From NCBI GenBank assembly GCA_012845835.1, contig JABAKD010000017.1, positions 9,414,942 to 9,478,941 on the forward strand: a stretch of 64,000 nt of DNA, read 5' to 3'. Of this stretch, positions 1 to 10,678 are shown piece by piece. The notes under the pieces were generated by a model. It did not search any database. It saw only the letters and a program-made list of their open reading frames with translations, and was not told the origin of the DNA. Position numbers and translations under genes: made by a program. Position 1 is the first letter of the stretch, and each line of letters starts with the position of its first letter. Source of the stretch: Undaria pinnatifida. Lineage: Eukaryota; Sar; Phaeophyceae; Laminariales; Alariaceae.

Positions 1-219
1 CGGGTATCATCGGTTGTCATTGGGTATCATCGGGTATCATCGAGTATCATCGGGTATCATCGGTTATGATCGGGCATCATCGGTTGTCATTGGGTATCAT
101 CGGGTATCATCGAGTATCATCGGGTATCATCGGGTATTATCGGGCATCATCGGGTATCATCGCCGAGTATCATCGGTTGTCATTGGGTATAATCGGTTAT
201 GATCGGGTATCATCGGGTA
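1..219. repeat. 10-bp tandem satellite (CGGGTATCAT)n
   Basis: About 20 head-to-tail units of CGGGTATCAT and close variants (CGGTTGTCAT, CGAGTATCAT, CGGTTATGAT) fill the window start. Variants recur in order, so a higher-order unit of about 90 bp was probably copied. Open frames through it (IIGYHRVSS repeats) are artefacts of the array. It may extend left of the window. Confidence 0.95.
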
Positions 220-237
220 CATATCACTTTTATTTAG

Positions 238-294
238 AGCTCAAATGAAGCGCCTCATACAACCAAATGGCGCACCTCTACTCTAGCGTGCGTC
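238..294 (+). mobile_element. MITE-1 right-end fragment
   Basis: The stretch GCGCCTCATAC through GTGCGTC matches the right end of the MITE-1 copies, with the shared words GGCGCACCTCTA and AGCGTGCGTC. No left end is present, so it is a truncated copy lying just before the complete copy at 365-661. Confidence 0.5.
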
Positions 295-364
295 TCAACA
301 TTAAAAAATAAATCGAACCAGTGTGTCCCCGAAGGATGTCAGTGCAGCCTCCCGAAAAGGACTT

Positions 365-661
365 GACCCGTGCCACGAGAGGTATGAAGGTATACCGTTT
401 TTTGGCGAAAATAGTTTCTGAACGACGGGGCCCGCTCGTTAATCTACTGATACTATCGTCGGAAGAAAAATATATCATAGGACATTTTTCTTGGCGTGAT
501 TCTTGTTGGCGTGATTCTTGTTGGCGTGGGATTTTTCATCCGGTAGTAGCAGTTTTGATTTTTCCCGAAATCAGTTTTTGGGGGAGGTCTTAAGCTCCGA
601 AATTGAGGAGCCTCAGAAAAAAAAGTGGTGCACTTCTATCACCTCTGTCATAGCACGCGTC
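365..661 (+). mobile_element. MITE-1 copy, about 297 bp with terminal inverted repeats
   Basis: The element starts GACCCGTGCCACGAGAGGTA and ends with the family right end TAGCACGCGTC. Reverse-complemented, that end reads GACGCGTGCTA. Internal landmarks shared with other copies are a CTGAACGACGGGG block, TCGTCGGAAG, a TTTTCATCCGGTAG block, TCAGTTTTTGGG, and GAGGAGCCTCAGAAA followed by GTGGTGCAC. It has no coding capacity, so it would be non-autonomous. The left end is more diverged than in other copies and no clear target-site duplication was seen. Confidence 0.65.
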
Positions 662-1639
662 GGTCAAGGCATAAACGCCCGGAATAACACAGACGATTAC
701 GACGGCATCGGCCACGGGAAGAAGCAGCCCGCGCTGCTGAGCGACGGGGTGCATCCGAATTTGAAAACGCAAGGAGCTGCTGTGCGACACGCGCTTAGCA
801 CAGCACCTTCACACGTCTTTGTATCTATTGTACGCTATTCCTCGTATTGATAAGCTGGTGATAACGCCTACCCGGTGTACTATCTTCCTGCGTTTAGGTC
901 AGTATACTATCTTGTGATATTGTTTCAAATATGCAGCCTCGAGTTTGATCAATTTAATGGTCGTCAACAACAATACTCATCTTTCTTTGCAAGCTGCGTG
1001 ATGCTCCGGCCGTGGGTTTTCATAGGAAGATGTATTCCTCTGTGAAAAATAGAGGTCAATGCTCTGGATTAATAGAGGTCAATGATGTGCAGCATACCTG
1101 GGGCTAAAAATTAAGGGTTGATAGGATAATTTACCTACGAAGAAGTCAATCCGAGTCTAATGTTTCGTGGACACTTATTAAATAATTTCGAAAAAACCGG
1201 TAAGGATGGATGTTTACCTTTTTCCGTACGTGCGCACACAGATCACAAACAGTTTATTTCCTCTCTCGCCTCTCGCGTTCTACTATTTTGTTTCGGCTTC
1301 TACTGCTGCAGTTCCTATTTTCTTCTTCGGCTTGCCTTTTGTTGTTCGTACCCGGTACGCTGGTACGAGGTGATGGGTAGTTTATTTGCTTTCCTACTAT
1401 TATGGTGAACTCTCCGGAGATGGATAGATGGATACTTTAGACATTCCACGTGAAACCATGTCATGGTTGGGGTGACATCAGGTGAGACAACAGATGCCAC
1501 GGCGCTCACGTCAAGGTCATTATAGATGGGCGAGAATGTAACTGACGGTGATGGTCCAGGTAGGACTTCCCACCTTGTTTCACTGCCTGTCCGAAACTGT
1601 TCCTTAGAGTATGGAGAAGGTCAGGCTTATGCGTCTAAG
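662..1639. other. No gene recognised
   Basis: This is A/T-leaning sequence without a convincing coding region. The only relic is about 935-1010, where a GTTTGATCAATTT word followed by CATCTTTCTTTGCAAGCTGCG matches, inverted, the end of repeat family C. A 14-bp word AATAGAGGTCAATG is duplicated at about 1048-1086. Confidence 0.5.
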
Positions 1640-1741
1640 CAGCGAGCCAACGGAGAGATGAACGAGACACCGTGAACCAGGAGGAGAGCGCTTCCCGACA
1701 CCGACAATCCTGGGGCTTCCTCTCGGGCACGTTTTGACGTA

Positions 1742-1825
1742 TGGCGTCGTTGGCAGGACACGAACCGGCACGCGAAATTACAATGGGTTTCCGATCTATC
1801 CCCTCAACCACGCGGGCACGCCGAC
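1742..1825 (-). pseudogene. tRNA-Ser(GGA)-like relic with encoded CCA
   Basis: Read on the minus strand, the 84 nt fold as a long-variable-arm tRNA: GTCGGCG acceptor strand, TG at positions 8-9, a D arm with CCC/GGG stem and TGGTTGAGGGG box A, GGA at the anticodon position, a variable arm, then a T arm with GGTTCGTGTCC. The 3' side ends CAACGAC-G-CCA. Two acceptor pairs, two anticodon-stem pairs and one T-stem pair are broken and position 33 is C instead of T, so it is unlikely to function. Eukaryotic nuclear tRNA genes do not normally encode CCA, which suggests retroposition from a mature tRNA or a SINE head. Chance retention of CCA is the alternative. Confidence 0.5.
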
Positions 1826-2180
1826 ATTGTCCCACTGTAGCTACACCGTTACGCCTCTGGTGCGCCCAGCCCCGAGTTGGACATACTTCAAAATGTTGTT
1901 TTTTTTCCTTTCGATGCTTGCGGCAACGTGAACACCGCAAACCCGGCGCCATCACCCTGCATAACCCGCGACAACCAGTTTTCCGCTTATTATAACTGCC
2001 GTGCAATAATACTTTGCGCCGAAAGCGCCGTGGTCGCCTTTCTTCCTCGGGCATCAGCTGCGACAACGACAACAGCATTGACAACGACAGCGTGATCGGC
2101 CGACAACAACTGCGGCACTACAGCCTTGGACGCTACGCGCTGGTTATGCCGATACAGTACCACCAGCGGCAAGACACCTG

Positions 2181-3074
2181 TTCGTGGGACGAGGATCCAG
2201 TTTCACCCTCAAGAGGACGACTAATGTTACCCCCTCCCTCTCAACGACCCCTACCCCCCCCCCGCCCAGCCCCAACATGAATCGCTTGCTCAAGACTGCG
2301 CCCCTTGTTCTAGCGATTGCCTTGAGGTGTGGGTGTGAGGAGGCCAAGACGTACAGCCCAACCGAGGGATGCTCCACTCGACGTCTTCCAGCGATGAGCA
2401 GCGCTACCTGCTTAAGAGCACGGCTTCCCGTGGTTCCGGATTACGGCACGAAACTTCTCCTCCACATTCCGGGCCATCGCACCCCGAGCCCTCCTCGACT
2501 AGATATTGGCGGCTCCACCCGCGCTCGTCCCAGGACGTACGCCTTTTTCAGCGAGCGCAATGGACCCGTTACGTCGCGGGAACAGCTGCTGCGCTAGTGT
2601 TGACCGCACAGCTATTCCTGAGCCCGGGGGACAGCTTCATCATCACGAGGGAATACTCGCGATCATAGTTGACCGGGATATATGCCCTGAGCCCTCTGCC
2701 CCGTCATCCTCGCCGACCCCGTGCGCTGCGCGGACACGGACCACAGATATAGCATTTCCTAGCGAGTTTACTCCTGCTCATCCCATGCTTGAAGATGAGA
2801 TCCCCAGGGTACCTTCGCCCCGCTCCTTGGGCGCCACCCACGGAGACACTCCCAGAGCCTTGGTAACAGAATACCGAGACTCCCTTCGCGATCACGCGGA
2901 TCCAGCCGGCTATGTTGTCAAGATCAGCCAGCTTCTCCCTCGCCGACGCCACGCGACAGTCCTAGAAACGGTCGCAAACGACCCCTGCTTGGCAGCATAT
3001 CGCAGCCAGCTTGCAGAGACCTACCTTTTTTCTTGGATGTCCCGCCTTTACCGCTACACCACCTCAGGATTCCT

Positions 3075-3075
<1 letters not shown>
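2181..3075 (+). pseudogene. Decayed coding-like block, unknown protein
   Basis: This GC-richer block carries three overlapping plus-strand frames with protein-like composition: 2280-2597, 2369-2668 and 2506-3075. The first begins MNRLLKTAPLVLAIAL, which looks like a signal peptide. The second has a hydrophobic stretch (AGTAAALVLTAQLFL). The third has an ordinary globular composition (for example YVVKISQLLPRRR) before running into the (TAC)n array. No single frame spans the block, so it looks like one gene broken by indels or several exons. I do not recognise the family. The antisense shadow frames are less protein-like. Confidence 0.3.
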
Positions 3076-3128
<53 letters not shown>

Positions 3129-3212
3129 ATAATAATACTACTACTACTACTACTGCTACTACTACTACCACTACTGCTACTACTACCACTACTGCTACTG
3201 CTACTACTACTT

Positions 3213-3246
<34 letters not shown>

Positions 3247-3405
3247 CACTACTACTACTACTACTACTGCTACTACTACCACTACTACTACTACTGCTAC
3301 TACTACTTCTACTACTACTGCTACTACTACTTCTACTACTACTACTACCACTACTACTACTACTACTACTACCACTACTACTACTACTACCACTACTACT
3401 ACTAC
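3076..3405. repeat. (TAC)n trinucleotide array
   Basis: About 110 TAC units with scattered TGC, CAC, TTC and AAT interruptions. Interruptions are denser in the middle, as expected for an ageing array with purer ends. It ends the preceding open frame in poly-Tyr. The poly-Thr, poly-Leu and poly-Val frames through it are not genes. Confidence 0.97.
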
Positions 3406-3416
3406 GGAGTTAGTGT

Positions 3417-3835
3417 TACCACGGTGTTGAGCAGTTTCCGCCATCGCCCAAGGCCGACATTTTTAGCAACACCACGATCCCGCAGCACACCCGACTTCGA
3501 CCAATTATTGGAACCGTCCCTACGACCAGACAATAGACCTTGGTGCCGAGCCCGATAAACGCCGGAGCCCACCCCGTTATACAACCAATCTGGGACATTG
3601 ATGTGGAGGCCGGCATACGCCGGAACTTGTTGCCGTACCACCACCACCACTACCACCCAACGACCATCGACGCCTGCCATCGCCCTCAAGAAATACAGGA
3701 TAGGACATCGAAGATGATGGGGCTATTCGAAACCAACAAAAGTGAGGCTAAATATCCCCCCACATCTCGTAGTGAGACTAAGAGGCCTCATTGCAAGGGA
3801 CACTACCCTGCGATGGAGCTCAAAACCGCATAGGG
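3417..3835 (+). pseudogene. Coding-like remnant downstream of the (TAC)n array
   Basis: Two short plus-strand frames read like protein: one near 3428-3534 (FPPSPKADIFSNTTIPQ) and another from 3545 (NAGAHPVIQPIWDIDVEAG). They are in different frames and stop before 3835. They may continue the block at 2181-3075, split by the expanded microsatellite. Function unknown. Confidence 0.2.
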
Positions 3836-3967
3836 GTAATGTTATCGCTCACGATATGCTGTACACCGTACCTGGTACGTGCCGTAACAACGAGACCGTG
3901 TCTGGCTTCTGTTGAAACCGCGCCCGTAAAACGTCATATAACAGCAGAGCACAAACAGGGACACACA

Positions 3968-4101
3968 TGGTTGTTGTTGTTGTTCTCGCATTAACTCACC
4001 CGCATTATAATCAAGTCCGCCGTCACGGAACAGGCTTCATCCAGCCACTCTGGAGTGGAATAATACCCCAGGGAAAGAACAAAAAAAAAAAAAAAAAAAA
4101 T
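3968..4101 (-). mobile_element. AAC-family retroposon copy
   Basis: Read on the minus strand it carries CCCTGGGGTATTATTCCACT, then CTGGATGAAGCCTGT, ACTTGATTATAATGCGGGTG and finally GTTAATGCGAGAAC(AAC)n. The same order occurs at 10567-10678 (-), 18375-18656 (+), 24328-24497 (+) and 57296-57477 (+). Copies share the 3' end and differ in length, as expected for non-LTR or SINE-type retroposition. A poly-A run follows on the plus strand. Confidence 0.6.
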
Positions 4102-4884
4102 TGTACACATTTACAGTACATCACAGCTGAAGCAAGTCGTACATCCGCCAAAGAATATAAAAATGAAATTGGAAGTCAGCGTACGTATGTGCCAGCCCCA
4201 TACTGGTACGTACGTTTCAAGCCTCGCAGCTGAACCTAACTACACCGCATGCCACGCAGGAAAGCAAACAAATGTACAAATACGAGGAGAAAAAAATACG
4301 CTAGTAACAGGGAAGAAAAAAAAAGAAAAAAGAGAGAAACAGAAAACGAGGCAGGGAAAATAACGTGCTCGTTATCAGTTACGCAGACCCGCCAACAGCG
4401 AGGGTGGAGCGAGGTAAGGCAAGCTACACAGCGCCATGAAAAAATGAAAATAAAAAACACGTTCGATAAGCCAACAAAAATGGAATAAGACAACCACGTA
4501 TATGTTACACGTAGTAAGTGAATACACACGTGAGCCCGCTTGCGAGGGGGAGGGGTAGCAAAATAAACAGTCAACCAATCAGCTTGTGCTATCATACACA
4601 TGCGTTCGAAAGACCCATGTCAATTAGAAAAGAGAAGAAAAGAAAAAAAGAATAGGAAGCAAGAACAGGAAAGAAAGAAAAATAACCCACACTATCAGAA
4701 TATTAGAAACTGACAAAAAACGACATTGGCCACGTAGAGGGCGGCAAGTGCTTAAAGGGCACTGGGGAGAGAACGCAGCAAGACGACGAAACCCGGGGGG
4801 CCTTACGCTAGCTACTTACGGCCATGGGCACATAGACGCCAGGGCGATGATGACCACACCCAAACTTCAGCCTCTTGGGCAGGA
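4102..4884. other. Purine-rich spacer, no gene recognised
   Basis: The plus strand is strongly A/G rich, with GAAAAAAA, AAGAAAAGAAA and similar runs at 4290-4360 and 4630-4690. Lys/Arg-rich open frames here have no protein-like structure. No repeat-family match was found apart from simple-sequence similarity. Confidence 0.5.
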
Positions 4885-4939
4885 GTCTCCCCTCCCTCCC
4901 CCCCCCTCCCTCCCCCCCCCTCCCTCCCCCCCGTCCCCC

Positions 4940-6325
4940 CCACCATATAGACAGGCCGACCGTGGGTTGCGCTGCCGCGGCCTTCGCATGTCGCTCTGCA
5001 GCTCTACGGCTCTCCGGGTCATGCCTTTCTCGCATGAATGCGTCTGCCCCCTGCTCGACCCGTCGAAACAATCTGCCGGTCTTCTGTGCAGCCTTCCGCC
5101 ATCCTTTGAGCTTCATGCCCAATTCCGTCATATCTTCCTCCAGATGCACCATCCGATCCTTCTCTTGCCGATCCTTCTCTTGCCGATCCTTCTCTTGCCG
5201 ATCCTTCTCTTGCCCCCTTGGCTACTCAGGGGGGCAAGAGAAGGATCTTACCCCAACCAGCTCCCCAAACATCACACTCCGTGGCAGACACCCCCCCTGC
5301 ATACGTGCCATCAATCCCGCGTACAATATTCTCTGTTTTCGCACTGTTGCCTCTATGCTCTCGGAGGCTGTCTTGGCAGGTGCGTCGGCGCACGAGAGGG
5401 TGTGGTCGTCGCGGTTCCGTTTCCGCCAGCCGAGGCATCAGAGGAGCACGGAGTGGTGAACCTGTCGTAGCCTGTCGTAGACAGGCATGTTCGGGCTCCA
5501 CGGCACCCACCCGTAGAGTAGGGTCTCGATCACCTCGGCTCTAAGCATCTACACCTCTAACCGTAGGCGCACACCCTAGTGGTCATAGATTTCCATCTTC
5601 TAAGGCTGGGAGAGCACGCCCAGACCCTCTGAAGACGCCGCGTTATCTCAACGCTGAGCTCTCTATCTGCGCTGATAGACACGCCCACTTACGAAAAATT
5701 GACGGTTTGTTTGTATACCTGTCCGGCCTCGGTGATGGTGAGCGACACCTTCCCGCCATGTTCTGTCTGCTGACACATTATCTCCGTTCTGGCCTCGGAG
5801 GTCGTAAGCCTGAGCACCGAGCACACAGTCATGATCACCGTCACCATCGTCTCCAGCCCTCCTGGTGATCGCGATACGATTCCCGCATCGTCAGCGGTGC
5901 AGCATACCCTACAGGCTTTGCCCCCCCTCTTCCTCCTTCTCCCTCCCCCCCCGCTCGTCGACACTGCCCGCTTGTGGTGTGCCGTCCGTCTCCCCCTTTT
6001 CCTTCTTTCGTTCGAGCTGCACCATGTTTTCCATGATGGTTGCATCAGCGAGGAAGCGTTTCTCGGCCACACGAAGTACCGCCGTGAAAAACATGTTGAA
6101 CAGCAGCACTGACGCGAGCACACGCCCTTGCCGAAGACCTTGCCCCACGTCCAACTTATCCGAGGACTCCCCATCATCGAACCGCTCGCATGCTTACATG
6201 CCGTCGTGGAATTGGCGGATGACGGCGAGCATTCTCGGTGGCACGCCAAAACGAGCAAGGACAGCTCACAGAAGGGTTCGGTCGACGAGGTCATACTCCT
6301 TGGTGAGGTCGATCAAGCACAAAAA
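4940..6325 (-). pseudogene. Non-LTR (LINE-type) reverse transcriptase pseudogene
   Basis: Minus-strand fragments lie in the order of one polymerase. LIDLTKEYDLVDRTLL (about 6325-6280) is the motif-A region. LDVGQGLRQGRVL (about 6150-6115) is motif B with FNMFFTAVLRVAEKRF after it. TADDAGIVSRSPGGLE (about 5900-5855) is motif C, where the family normally has YADD. EARTEIMCQQTEHGGKV follows. C-terminal pieces continue to about 4960 (ERHDPESRRAAERHAK). Stops lie between motifs A and B and frameshifts elsewhere, so it cannot make an active enzyme. A 15-bp tandem repeat (CGATCCTTCTCTTGC, four units, 5155-5217) and an inverted repeat sit inside it. Different lineage from the element at 53.2-55.5 kb. 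Confidence 0.8.
5155..5246. repeat. 15-bp tandem repeat ending in an inverted repeat
   Basis: Four units of CGATCCTTCTCTTGC run into a palindrome: CCTTCTCTTGCCCCC, a 12-nt spacer (TTGGCTACTCAG), then GGGGGCAAGAGAAGG. The unit corresponds to a REGSA-type repeat inside the LINE pseudogene. The inverted arm suggests replication slippage with template switching. Confidence 0.85.
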
Positions 6326-6639
6326 AGCACACAGTGGAGAAAAACACGAGGCGCCGCAACACAACTACCACCAACTGCTACCAACACAACACACCCACCC
6401 AGCAACCCACCTACCTAGGTGTTTCTCCAAAAAATAATCGGCCGGCCGAAAGGCAGATCTCAACCAATCACTCAAAGACAGGGTGCTCAAGTCATTTTTT
6501 TCACACCGATAATGCTAATAGGAGGTGCTGTCGCTGATTGATACTGTATTTACCGTAACCGTCGTGGCGTTTTCCTCAAACCGCGAACAGCCTAAACGCA
6601 AAGAAAGACAGCCAATAAACTAATTGATAAAAAGTGTTA
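6326..6639. other. No gene recognised
   Basis: An A/C-rich stretch (ACCACCAACTGCTACCAACAC) just upstream of the LINE pseudogene on its coding strand, then unremarkable sequence. No coding or repeat-family assignment. Confidence 0.4.
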
Positions 6640-6862
6640 CACTACGAGCAGTACAACAGCTGAGATCGAAGAGTTCGTCGAAACATATACTTTTTGGCTG
6701 TGTGTGTGATACTCCGTTTGCACGTATTTCTGGGTGCGTTTGTCCTCATTAGTTAAGGATATAGGTCGGCGACTCCCCTTAGAACTAGCTTGTACCAAGG
6801 CCAACAGGATGATGTTAATCAATCTGTGCACGTAAACTATAAACCCGTTTTTGAGGGGGACA
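6640..6862 (-). repeat. Repeat family C copy, inverted
   Basis: Reverse-complemented, it reads through GATTTTGTCCCCCTCAAAAA, GTTTACGTGCACAGATTGA, GGGGAGTCGCCGACCTATAT, GGAGTATCACACACA and finally GTTTCGACGAA near CGATCTCAGCTG. The same blocks in the same order occur at 7360-7735, 9440-9775 and 25040-25383. It is more diverged than those copies. Confidence 0.7.
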
Positions 6863-6962
6863 AAATCTGACGGCTGTGGAATGGACTACTTTATTATATG
6901 TATATCCTGTAGTCGTATGACCGGTTTTTAAGCGGGGGGAGGGGCGGGGGTGAAGGGGGGGG

Positions 6963-7125
6963 GGGGGGTGTACTCACTTTGTGCATGGCCGTAGTCGTAT
7001 GGCCATAGACCCTCGCATCCCTACTATGCCGGGACGGAGCACGTCGGGTTTTCACCAACCAGGTAGACATTGCTTGCACCAAAGCGCGAAGCGCCGTGAG
7101 GTGTTCGACAAGGGTGAAGCGGGGA
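6963..7125 (+). repeat. Repeat family I, copy 1
   Basis: GCATGGCCGTAGTCGTATGG, then CGGGACGGAGCACGTC, GGTTTTCACCAACCA and GCGAAGCGCCGTGAGGTGTT match 48870-49016 over about 140 bp. Translated plus-strand frames are similar (GRSTSGFH and HCLHQ against HCVHQ), but stops and no family match leave function open. A poly-G run of about 14 precedes it. Confidence 0.7.
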
Positions 7126-7359
7126 GGGGAGGGGGTTCCAACATTTTTAAATCGCATTCATAAATGAATACCATGTACACAGTAAGCTGAATGTACGCGT
7201 GGCGCTAGGTCTACGCGATGGTGGGGTAGCTATAAACATCAGACATATACCACTCTATATGATGCATACATTCTTTCCAAAACCGTCAGAGTTATCCCCT
7301 TAAGGTATTTACAGTTTCCACGCACACATTGAGTTGCCCCGCCCGTCCCCCCCTCCCCC

Positions 7360-7735
7360 GGTCCCTCTTGATCAAACCCAGGCCCCCACGTCCTTAAAAA
7401 CTCCGCCCTCTCCTCACCGGCTAGAGGACTTACAGAATAAACTTGATAAACTGATGCATTCCCTTCCACAGCTATCAGATTTTGTCCCCCTCAAAAACGG
7501 GTTTTATGGTTTCCGCGTACAGGCTGACTAACATCACCCTGTTGACCCTGATAGCTACACTGTAGTTGCAAGGGGGGTCGCCGACCTATGTCCTTAATGA
7601 GGACACACAACCCGTAATACGCGCGATTGGAGTATCACACAATTGGAGTATCACACACAGCTTGCAAAGATGAGTTTCGATAAAATCTTCGATCTCACAG
7701 CTGCAGTGCATTTTGTTTTTATAATATATTGTATA
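7360..7735 (+). repeat. Repeat family C, long copy
   Basis: It begins near TTGATCAAACCCAGGCCCCC and runs through CTCAAAAACGGGTTTTATGG, CACCCTGTTGACCCTGATAG, GCTACACTGTAGTTGCAAGG and CCTTAATGAGGACACACAAC to GCTTGCAAAGATGAGTTTCG, GATCTCACAGCTG and TATAATATAT. Similarity to 9440-9775 and 25040-25383 is very high by eye, so these copies are recent. No reading frame is conserved across copies. Confidence 0.85.
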
Positions 7736-7849
7736 TCACTATTAATTTACACAGAGCGAGAAATGCACCAGAAAGGCAAGTGGACAGACAAGACACTTCA
7801 CTACAATACCATCATACCTTGGAGTATCACCCATCTAACAACCCACCTG

Positions 7850-7902
7850 CAGCACCTATACTATGCTATACTATGCTATACTGTGCTATACTGTGCTATG
7901 AA
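7850..7902. repeat. Short tandem repeat CTATACTATG / CTATACTGTG
   Basis: Four to five 10-bp units of CTATACTATG grading into CTATACTGTG. No function inferred. Confidence 0.85.
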
Positions 7903-8639
7903 TACGAGGTATATTACCTTTCTTCGGCCGCTACCTGTTCGACGACTACGCACTACGTATGTATGGGACATTGCGTGCCCGCATCACCTCGCTTGTTGTA
8001 CTTGTAAGATCTATGTCTGTCTTAGAATTGGCAACCTCTGAGCCCCACATCGATCGGCACGGTCAAAATCATGGGCGGAAAATCGTACATTTGAGACAAT
8101 AATAATGGGAAAAGGGAGTACAGGCAGATATGTTAAAATTGCGGTAGACCGCACTACCAACCTATTACGTAGGGTATTTCATATATACTTACCGTCTGCA
8201 TGATCGCCTCCCAACCTATGCCAAACGAAGTATGACTAACAACGAAGTAACGTAATTGAGCGCGGGTACACCAAGCGTTCCTTTCCAAACACTGAAGATT
8301 CGCACTTCTCCCTCTCGTGCTCAATGGTGGTGACATTGCATGACCACATCACCTCGCCTGTTGTATTTGGCGATGTTATCTCTTTCATATCATTAGCGAT
8401 GTCAGAAAATAATGGGAACTACATTGTACCTATCGATTGAGATATTTTGTCTTGCGATCCATGTACAACAAATTATGAAGCTTTAACACTTTGTTTACCA
8501 CACCCCCAAAGATTGTGTTACATACCACATGTAACATCAAATCTTCTAGAATAATAAACAATACCAGGCAGGTGATATAAAGGGATGTCTTCTTGTTACA
8601 ATCGTCAGATTTGTCCCCTTCAAGGAGTAATAGTTTCCG

Positions 8640-9435
8640 CGCACATATTGAAGTGCCCCCCCCCCTCCCCCCCCCGATTCCTCTTGTTCAAACGCCCCAC
8701 CTAAAATCAACATCTGCCAGCGCCAGCTGATATCACCTCAGTATCTTTCTAGCTATCCATGCCGTAGCTCCAATTCATTTCCGCCCCCGCCCCCCCCCCC
8801 CCCCCCGTCACCCTCTCCCCACCCTTTTGTTCAAACGCCCCACCTACAATCGAAATCGGCCAGAGTAATAAAACACTTCTATGCAATTGATATCACGTCA
8901 TTATATTTCTAGCCATCCATGACATAGCTTTCATTAATTCCCCCCGCCCCCCGCCCCCCCCCAACGCCCCCTCCTTCCCCACCACCCGTACGATCGCCTG
9001 AACCTAACGCCACGCGTATAGCAAGCCCCTACATATATGCGTAATACCCGCGATCGGAGTATCACACACAAGCTTGCAAAGATGAGTTGCGACCAAATCT
9101 TCGATCTCACAGCTGGAGTATTTATGCTATATGTGACCTAAACCTCTTAAAACCCCTCCCCCCTACCCCCCCCCCCCCCCCCCTCTTCCCCGCTCCCTCT
9201 TGCTCAAACGCCCCACATATCATCGAAATCTGCCAGAGTAATAAACACTTCCACGAACTTGTTATCATCTCATTATCTTTCTGGAGCCATTCATGCCGCT
9301 GCTGCAATCCCCCCCCCCCACCCCGCCCAACGCCCCCTCCTTCCCCACCACCCGATTCATCGCCTAGACCTAGGACCACGCGTATAGCAAACCCCTACAT
9401 CTACGTATGCGACATGATTTTTTCGACCCCCCCCC
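8640..9435. repeat. Poly-C-bounded tandem units
   Basis: Three units of about 140-200 bp repeat here. Each starts with a C-rich run of 12-20 bases, then TTGTTCAAACGCCCCACCTA (or TTGCTCAAACGCCCCACATA), an ATC...TCTGCCAG block, and TATCTTTCTAG followed by CATGCC or CATGAC. Two units also carry a linked block (ACCCG, ATCGCCTGAACCTA or ATCGCCTAGACCTA, CCACGCGTATAGCAA). A family C end (GGAGTATCACACACA through CACAGCTGGAGTA) lies at 9055-9120. The C tracts mark unit edges. Confidence 0.75.
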
Positions 9436-9439
9436 CCCC

Positions 9440-9775
9440 CCTCCATGTCCTTAAAAACTCCGCCCTCCCCTCACCGGTTGTTCGACTTACAGGATTCACT
9501 TGATAAACTGATGCATTTCCTTCCACAGCTGTTAGATTTTGTCGCCCTCAAAAACGGGTTTTATGGTTTCCGCGCACAGACCGACTAACATCACCCTGCT
9601 GACCCTGATAGCTACACTGTAGTTGCAAGGGGAGTCGTCGACCTATGTCCTTAATGAGGACACACAACCCGTAATACGCGCGATCGGAGTATCACACGCA
9701 GCTTGCAAAGATGAGTTTCGACAAAATCTCCGATCTCACAGCTGGAGTGAGTGTATTTTTTTTTTATAATATATA
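9440..9775 (+). repeat. Repeat family C copy
   Basis: This is a near-twin of 7360-7735 from TCCTTAAAAACTCCGCCCTC to GATCTCACAGCTGGAGTG, then T9 and TATAATATATA. The T-run plus TATAATATA after the conserved end also occurs at 25383. A diverged partial copy follows at about 10035-10200. Confidence 0.85.
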
Positions 9776-10566
9776 TGAGCGTGCCTTTGCATTACATCAA
9801 GAGCAGAAGAGAGATCACTTCGGAAAAGTAGCTAGCGCGATCGACCTCCACCGCATGTTCCATCATGACTCGACAGCACTAAAAACCCGAGCATCAGGCC
9901 TGGGCTGGATCTCCGCTGGCCTGCCACATAGTCTATACACAGGGAGTACACAGGAAGTTGCGTACAAACCCAGTAGACCCAAGTAGCCCACTCCAAAAAG
10001 AGTCAACTCAAAACACTATGAACACTTATTGTCTCATGCATACTGAATTCCACAGATGTCTGGTTGTTATAGGTTATACAATTTCCGTGCGCAGAACAAG
10101 ACCGAACGTCTTAGTCCTGTTGACCCTGTGGCATTAGCATTAGCAAGGGAGTCACCGACGACCTGTCTGTACTGTATCCTTCACGAGGGTATAGATACTG
10201 TATAATAGACCAGTATATATAATATGATTTTTTTTTTTTTCTTTATCCTCCGGCGGATGGGGAAAAATAAAGCTTTAGCTCACCACACTTCCACGTATTT
10301 TCATACGCGTCGTGTGTCGATTTAACTCAGCTGCTTTCGCAGCCCAACTCTAGCTGGCGCACCCTTCGGGTCCCATTGATAGTACATAGTATGCGAACAC
10401 ACCCCGTAACAAGCGCGATCGAAGAAGCACGCGCAGCTTGCAAAGTGAAGCTGAGCTTTGACATTAATGATTGTTGATGAGATAAGTCCTTTTTGGTAGA
10501 TCTGACTGCTGTCATCGTCACACAGCTCAAATGTATTTTTCATTTTCTCAATAATATACTGCTGTT

Positions 10567-10678
10567 GTACTGTGTTTTGTTCTCACGGTTACTTTAACTC
10601 GCATAATCAAGTTCGTGGTCACACAGGACAGGCTCCAGTCACTCTGGAGTGGAGGAATACCCCACAGAAAAAAACACA
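10567..10678 (-). mobile_element. AAC-family retroposon copy, diverged
   Basis: Minus-strand landmarks: GGGGTATTCCTCCACTCCAG, AGTGACTGGAGCCTGTCCTG, ACTTGATTATGCGAGTTAAA and GTGAGAACAAAAC. The AAC tail has decayed to a few units, so this copy is older than the one at 18375. Confidence 0.65.

Noticed and set aside
1635-2084. 149-residue minus-strand frame as a gene
   Set aside because: It runs through the tRNA-Ser-like relic and has Arg/Cys-rich composition without any motif.
3011-3444. Long poly-Thr, poly-Leu and poly-Val open frames
   Set aside because: They are produced by the (TAC)n array, open in all frames because the unit never makes a stop on either strand in those frames.
4748-5470. 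240-residue plus-strand open frame
   Set aside because: It is antisense to the LINE pseudogene, whose minus-strand motifs are recognisable, and includes the 15-bp repeat (PILLLPILLL).
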